Origin: Xenopus tropicalis
Taxonomy: Eukaryota > Chordata > Amphibia > Anura > Pipidae
Assembly (NCBI RefSeq): GCF_000004195.4
Contig: NC_030677.2
Location: 196,630,372 to 196,694,371, forward strand
Length of the DNA stretch: 64,000 nt
Direction: 5' to 3'
How positions within the stretch are numbered: position 1 is the first letter of the stretch; every line of letters starts with the position of its first letter. Positions 47,730-64,000 of this stretch are shown in pieces. Below the pieces are notes generated by a model. It made no database searches and was not told the DNA's origin. It worked only from the letters and a program-made list of their open reading frames with translations. The position numbers were made by a program, and so were the translations under genes.

Positions 47730-48094
47730 CAGGGGGCTCAAACTCAATTTACCTGGGGGCCGCAGGAGGCAAAGTCAGGATGAGGCTGGGCCGCATAAGG
47801 GATTTCACAAAAAAATGTCGGGAGCTGCTGATTGCGGAAATGACGTTATGCCATCATAACAGTTATTATGGGAAGACGTTCTGTGTGCACAATTAGCTCC
47901 TTACGTTTTCCCATAATAACTGTTATGATGGCATAACGTCATTTCCGCAATCAGCAGCTCCCGCCCACCGTGCCTTGCATTATCCCTTGAATCGCAATAA
48001 AAATCGTGATCCATTCATTCGGCGTTGGTGCGGGCCACAAAATATTGTACCGAGGGCCGCAAATGGCCCGCGGGCCGCGAGTTTGAGACCCCTG
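47730..48094. mobile_element. hAT-type MITE nested in the previous element
   Basis: The ends CAGGGGGCTCAAACTC and inverted GAGTTTGAGACCCCTG are flanked by a perfect 8-bp duplication CCTTAGAC (47,722-47,729 and 48,095-48,102). The uninterrupted homologue at 57.9 kb reads through this site, confirming insertion. A second worn copy starts at about 58,852 (CAGGGGTGTCAAAGTC). Confidence 0.9.
47821..47961. repeat. 54-bp-arm perfect hairpin inside the nested hAT element
   Basis: Positions 47,821-47,874 pair with 47,908-47,961 without mismatch, and a few more pairs extend toward the 33-base loop. This may be a third, foldback, insertion or an internal feature of the hAT family. Confidence 0.85.
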
Positions 48095-48359
48095 CCTTAG
48101 ACCGATTCGACAGCTAATTGGCCCGTGTAGGGATACCAACGACGGGCCTGCATGACTGAAAATCAGCTAGATATCGTGCGGGCGGGTTAAAAAATTTAGT
48201 CGGCTCGTTGATGCGGTCCCCGATCCAACTTCTCCTATACCCGTTGTTCTAATTTGATCATTTGACCCCAGGGCCAAACAACCGAATTAGCCTGGATTCG
48301 CCCGATATTGCCCACCCGATGTCGCCAAGTGAGCAGATCTCAAGGTGTATGGCCACCTT

Positions 48360-49759
48360 AAGGCCAAGCTCTGTTCTACCATTAGCCTCAAAACTCATTG
48401 AGCCGCTTGTCTACTCTTGTATGAATAACCTTTGATCCCAGCCTTACAGAAAAACCCTCATGTACATTTGCAAACAATCTCCAAATCTCTCTGCTGTTGA
48501 TACACTCAATCATTCCATTTGGGCAGGCACATGCATAGTCAGCTTTTTGAATCTAACTGAAGGCAAAAGAAGCCAAAAAAGACGGTGACTATGAGCTTCT
48601 ACAGAAATACCCTGGGGTTGTGCAGTTTTAGTGAACAGGAGCACCGGAGCCCGGGTATTAGGCAAACAGTTACAATCCCTGAGGGATGCCTAACATTTTG
48701 GCACCCAAGTGATTATGCCTTAAGTTCTCCTTTAACCTGAAGCTCTTTCCCTAAGCAATGATGGAAGCCCAATATGAAGCAGGGATATCAAAAGATTATA
48801 TTGAGAATTTGAGATTGATATGATTATTTGAATTCATAACATACCACTTTTACATTTACTGTGGAATTCCAGAAAAAGTGCATTAATTAACTTAACGTAA
48901 AAGTTGTTAGTACAGAGGGTCAGGCTGAGACTGGCCTGTACTATAAAACCCACCGAAGGGATCATTTGTTGAGACTGGATAGTTTTCCAACCCCAAATAC
49001 CATTAGGATATACCAAAGGTCAATTTTTAACAATTAGAAGAACTGCACCTAGCGAATAGAGATGCGGATATCTTTACACAAGTTTTACATTTCTGGCCTG
49101 TCTTGCAAAAGGAACCCCATGATAGGGAAGTTCTGAAAAAGACCTCTGTTGTTCCTGTATAGAAATGACCGGTCAGAACTAATATTAATAGCTCTAGGCA
49201 TGAGACAAGATTTCTAGGGCGACTTTAAAATGGGACCATTCTTTGTCTTGGTTGTGGGTGCTAAAACACCATCATAAAAGGGGATTGGAAAATGCACACA
49301 CAGAAAGAAAATAAAATAAAATACCCATAATAAGCCATTTTACACGTAACACTGAATCATGATCTATGGTCTTAAGAACCCATGTGACGTTATGTATGTT
49401 GGGCAGAGAAGTAGAGGAAAAGTCTATAAAGCAGACATTAACCACGCATGATGGTTTATTTGCATTATCATCTATACACTTGGTTACACTGTGGAGCGGA
49501 TGCTCTTGTTGGTTGATTTGGGTTTAAACATTCACTTGCTATGTCTGTAAAATTCACCAGTGTGTTGTGGTATGCTTTCTAAGCGACTATTGATTTTGTG
49601 TACCCCCCAGAAGTATCTGACTGGAGATGGCACTAAAAACCAAAGATGTGATTTATGAATAATGTAGAAAGTAAGTGATTATTGAGCATCTGGTTTTTGC
49701 CCACCACATTCAACTGCATAAACCAAAGTTTCCAATGACTATCAGTCAGCCAAATGCAA
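48360..49759. other. Gene-free stretch
   Basis: About 1.4 kb with no supported exon. A segment at about 48,362-48,450 has LINE-like composition (translating to a LIEPLVYS-like stretch), but this is too short to call. Confidence 0.3.
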
Positions 49760-50205
49760 TTACCCAATATAATCTGTCTCAACCTCTCAGCTGCTTTTGA
49801 CACAGAGGATCATCAGCTGCTCTGTGACATCCTACTCTCTCTTGGCATACAGGGTAGTGTACTTCTTGGGTCCAGTCATACCTGCTTAACTGCTCCCTGT
49901 AGGTCTCTTTCCTAGATGAAGCCTCTACATTACTACAGCTCTACTTATTGTAAAGGAACCCACCCCCCCATTCACAGCCGGGAAACTACCAAAATACTGG
50001 TCAACTCATGAACCATCTCCCCACAAGTATTTATTTGCTTTCCCCCTCTCTATAATTGATCCAAAGTGCTGCAGTAAGAGCTACCTCATTCATCCATCAA
50101 CCAACCTTTGCTGCTCTTGTCTGTGAATCGCCAAACTCGCTACTTACACATTCTTTTAAACTGAAAATCCTGATCCTTATTTATAAAGTTCTTTTTCATA
50201 AAAAC
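49760..50205 (+). mobile_element. Degraded L2/Rex-type LINE reverse transcriptase fragment
   Basis: From about 49,774 the plus strand encodes NLSAAFDTEDHQLLCDILLS, then LGIQGSVLL. This is the reverse transcriptase motif-A region (SAAFDTVDH in active elements). After a gap, about 50,050-50,205 encodes IQSAAVRATS and later LKILILIYKVLFHK, the usual C-terminal part. Stops and an internal deletion show it is dead. Confidence 0.75.
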
Positions 50206-51540
50206 CCAGCTTGCGTCATGAACATTATCTAGATGTAACAATAGCATTAACGGGTGTTAAAAAATCTTGTTATGATGAGGATCATATCACCCTCACCCTG
50301 AAGGTCTGTGATCGGTTTGGCCTTAAGGTGGCCATACAGGTTCAGATTTTAGGCTTCTTCCGACAAACGTTTGGATATCGATTGTACGTTTAAATGCAAC
50401 GATCCATTGTAGATCCCCCAAGGATATCGCACGATACACAATACATTCACAGACTCTTTTAGTTCGAGACTTAATTTTCTTACCATGTCGATCAATCGCT
50501 TAGTCGGCCAGGTTAGAAAATTATTAAGACCAACAAACAGTACGAAAATCGTACAAAACCAGGTTTTGTACAATTTTATCGGTACGTGTAGGCCAATCAG
50601 ATCAGCCCGATATCAACCAGATCAAGGTGGTGATATTGGTGAAAGATCCAATTGTTTGGCAACCCCTACGGCTGTGGTGGGATACTGACCCCCAGTGAAA
50701 TCATTCTATACCCAAAAATTAGGGAATAAGGCATTTTTCACACAACTTGCTCCCGAGGAAGCGTGTCGTTTAGCACGTGAAACGCGTTGAGCTTTGGTTT
50801 TATGACTCCGGTCTCTTTTGGCTTAATACAATTTAATTCTAGTGAGCATATATATTTAGCAGATTAAGTGGGTGTGGACACACTGAAAGTCATTTTGTTT
50901 TTTGGTTTGCTCACTTTGCACAGTTGGTGATTTGTCCATTTGTATTTGTACATATTACACTATATGTTGTTAGTTTTATTTTTCATGCACTTCCAGTCAC
51001 ATTTGTGCACATATTTGAGGCCCATCCAAGGGGTTTTTTTTCACGAGGAAGCAGCAAACAACCGTATATACTACAAAACTGAAAATTTTATTCAAGATAC
51101 ACCACCAAGAGTGCAGAGTATTGTTTTTTATAAAAAACCTTTATTTTTCACAAAACTGCTTATCAATTATTGACCTGCTAGGCCGGCTCCAGTCTCAATA
51201 GCTGCTTCCCTTATAGTTACCCACAGTTTAAGGATCACCATTACAGCAGCAATAGGGGTTCCCATATAATAGGGGCCGGTAATGGCATTCTGTGTAGTTC
51301 AACACCAGGAGACCCACAGGCCGGACAACTTGTACTTTTTCTGAAAATATCTAACGACTATCACACAGCGTATTATTGAACTATTAGCTTGTCTTCTTTA
51401 TATACGTGGCCCTATAAACCTGGGGCCCACTGCAAATGCCCTTTCAGCCCATCACTGCAGTTTTCAGTCTCCTAAAGAGCTTTGTCAGCGGCTTAGCCCA
51501 CTGGGTGCGGCTGTTCCCAAGCAGGAGCCACTGCCCCATC
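50206..51540. other. Gene-free stretch with MITE end
   Basis: An AAGGTGGCCATACAGG end occurs at about 50,324, with an interior unlike the other family members and no clear right end. A GAAACGCGTTGAG core lies near 50,780. No exon seen. Confidence 0.35.
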
Positions 51541-51544
51541 ACAC

Positions 51545-52640
51545 CAGGACATACCCCCCAACTGTCCCGCTTTTCGCGGGACAGTCCCGGTTTTTACAGC
51601 GTGTCCCGCTGTCCCAGATTGTTCAATGAATGTCCCGCATTACGGAAATGCAGAACATTCATTAAACTATCCAGGCCAGCGCGATGCGCTGGCTGCAGCC
51701 AAGCCGCTCGGACTTCATCTCTTCTTGCGGCTCCTGCTTCCAATTCGGCTCCTCGTACGGCGGCGACAGGTCCTTTTATAAGGTTGCGCCCGTGCGTACA
51801 TGTCGCCGCCGTACGAGGAGCTGAGTAAGGAGCAGGAGCCACAAGAAGTCTATGTGGGGAACTATGTATGGGGGGAATTTTCTATTGGAGGTACTCTCTA
51901 TGGGGGCAATTGGGGGGCTACTGTGTATGGGGGGCACTGTATGGGGGGACACTGTGTAAGGAGGGCTACTGTGTATGGGGGCACTGTATGGGGGGCACTG
52001 TGTAAGGAGGGCTACTGTGTATGGGGGGCACTGTGTATGGGGGAACTGTGTATGGGGGACACTCTATGGGGGGGCACTGTGTAAGGAGGGCTACTGTGTA
52101 TGGGGGGCACTGTGTATGGGGGGCTCTGTGTATGGGGGGTACTGTGTATGGGGGGGGACACTGTGTAAGGAGGGCTACTGTGTATGGGGGCACTGTGTAT
52201 GGGGGAACTGAGTATGGGGGACACTGTATGGGGGGGCACTGTGTAAGGAGGGCTACTGTGTATGGGGGGCACTGTGTATGGGGGGTACTGTGTATGGGGG
52301 AACTTTCTATGGGGGCATTGTGTATGGAGGGTACTTTCTATGGGGGCACTGTGTATGGGGGCTACTGTCTGTGGGGCTATTGAGGGCATGGTCTATGGGG
52401 TCAATTGGGGGCACTGTCTATGGGGGGTACTGTCTATGGGGGCAAATGGGGCACTGTGTATGGGGGGCACTGTCTATGGGGGTGCTGTCTATTGGGCCAT
52501 CAGGGGCACTATTTTAACTAATTTAAAAATGAATTTTAAAAATGGGGTGTGGCAATTGGGGCATGGCCACAAAGTGGGCATGGTTAAAAAATGTTGTCCC
52601 TCTTTTCATTTTTCAAATGTTGGGAGGTATGCCAGGATGC
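51545..52640. mobile_element. 1.1-kb nonautonomous element with CATACC(C/T)CCCAAC ends and internal minisatellite
   Basis: Left CATACCCCCCAACTGTCCCG and right inverted CAAATGTTGGGAGGTATG. A further internal inverted repeat (TCCTCGTACGGCGGCGACA near 51,750 and its complement near 51,802) is present. From about 51,870 to 52,500 a GTGTATGGGGGGCACT-like unit repeats irregularly. The many YGGHCVWGT-type open frames come from that array. Confidence 0.65.
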
Positions 52641-52789
52641 TGCTGATAAACTAAACTCAATAGACGTGTGAAAACACGGAAACGAAACCGCCTGAATGAA
52701 CATGTGGAACTTGTCACTCCAGTGTCATAACTGAGCGCCGACGTTCTTGGCGCGGATAACTGACGCCCATTCTATACTGAATGCTAGCT

Positions 52790-52952
52790 TGTGATTGGCT
52801 CCTCGGTGGGACAGGCCCTGGGTGTGGGCGTGGCCTTGTGTGGAGGATGTCGTTGCGATTGGCCACTTGATTTTGCCGGTTGCATCAGCTGTGCGGTATC
52901 TTTGCCGTGGGTCAGTGGCTGGAGAACAGGGACGGAGGGACAGCGGGGGATT
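52790..52952 (+). promoter_or_regulatory. Probable tars1 core promoter and 5' UTR
   Basis: CpG-containing sequence with two inverted CCAAT boxes (ATTGGCT at 52,794-52,800 and ATTGGCC at 52,858-52,864) immediately upstream of the tars1 ATG. No TATA box. This is typical of a housekeeping gene. The exact start site is not visible. Confidence 0.5.
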
Positions 52953-63795
<10,843 letters not shown>

Positions 63796-64000
63796 GTATG
63801 TTATACATTTGTTTGGTATATTTTTACAAAATACTCCAAACTGAGACTTAATATATCTGCCTTACGCAAACCATACATCTCAGGAAAGAATGAAAATGGC
63901 CTGCACTGTGTAACGGAACCTTGTGTGTCAGATTTATGGCAGTATTTGTTTAAAAAATTTGACACCCAAGGCTCAATGGATTGTTTAACTTGGGATGCAT

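Larger units (their letters stand above)
47680..48359. mobile_element. MITE with AAGGTGGCCATACAC ends, split by another element
   Basis: AAGGTGGCCATACAC on the left is inverted as GTGTATGGCCACCTT on the right. The interior matches 57,941-58,301, except that a 365-bp element has inserted at 47,730. A one-sided relative begins at about 50,324. Confidence 0.8.

Noticed and set aside
47526..47783. 85-codon plus-strand frame
   Set aside because: Its 3' half lies in two nested MITEs; composition is not protein-like.
51800..52654. YGGHCVWG-type repetitive frames
   Set aside because: They translate the G-rich minisatellite inside the 51.5-kb element; many frames on both strands overlap.

Overview
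The window looks like amphibian genomic DNA, most likely Xenopus. It has small exons with consensus splice sites, long repeat-filled introns and many miniature DNA transposons. Several of these are TTAA-flanked elements beginning TTAAAGGRR, others are hAT-type elements with 8-bp target duplications, and one is a 1.6-kb Tc1 element. The species call is inference from repeat character; no search was possible. Nothing bacterial is present, and I saw no CRISPR array, rRNA or tRNA.

Left end (180-8,576, minus strand): a complete 15-exon gene for a predicted 570-residue PKN/PKC-like (AGC family) serine/threonine kinase. All splice phases agree. The kinase core is intact, but the activation-loop threonine normally phosphorylated by PDK1 and the C-terminal hydrophobic motif are absent. 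Possible 5' noncoding exons lie at about 9.77-9.99 kb and, as a duplicate, at 17.12-17.35 kb. Both end in the same splice donor and both carry a 207-base open upstream frame that would end on top of the kinase start codon.

Middle (10.4-24.7 kb): mostly tandem DNA. There is a 5-kb array of an 82-bp unit (about 61 copies, each with AATAAA). A second array of an 89-bp unit is 6.3 kb long (about 71 copies) and sits inside a TTAA-type MITE, which itself lies inside a 7.2-kb hAT-like element. Further tandem arrays lie at 29.2-30.3, 35.0-36.0, 36.1-36.8, 38.5-39.3, 42.1-42.5 and 51.9-52.5 kb.

32.5-44.4 kb (minus strand): exons of a highly charged coiled-coil protein that I do not recognise. Its 5' part lies in a roughly 3.8-kb tandem segmental duplication. 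The copy at 41.5-44.4 kb has a stop codon in one exon.

Right end (52.9-63.8 kb, plus strand, continuing beyond the window): the first five coding exons of cytoplasmic threonyl-tRNA synthetase (tars1). A CCAAT-type promoter region lies upstream. Intron 1 carries a nearly intact Tc1 transposon and LINE debris. Exon 3 contains an in-frame stop within a short local insertion, so this copy is a pseudogene or allele, or the sequence is wrong there.

The genes do not form an evident pathway. The most notable features are the unusual kinase, the satellites growing inside transposons, and the lesion in tars1.
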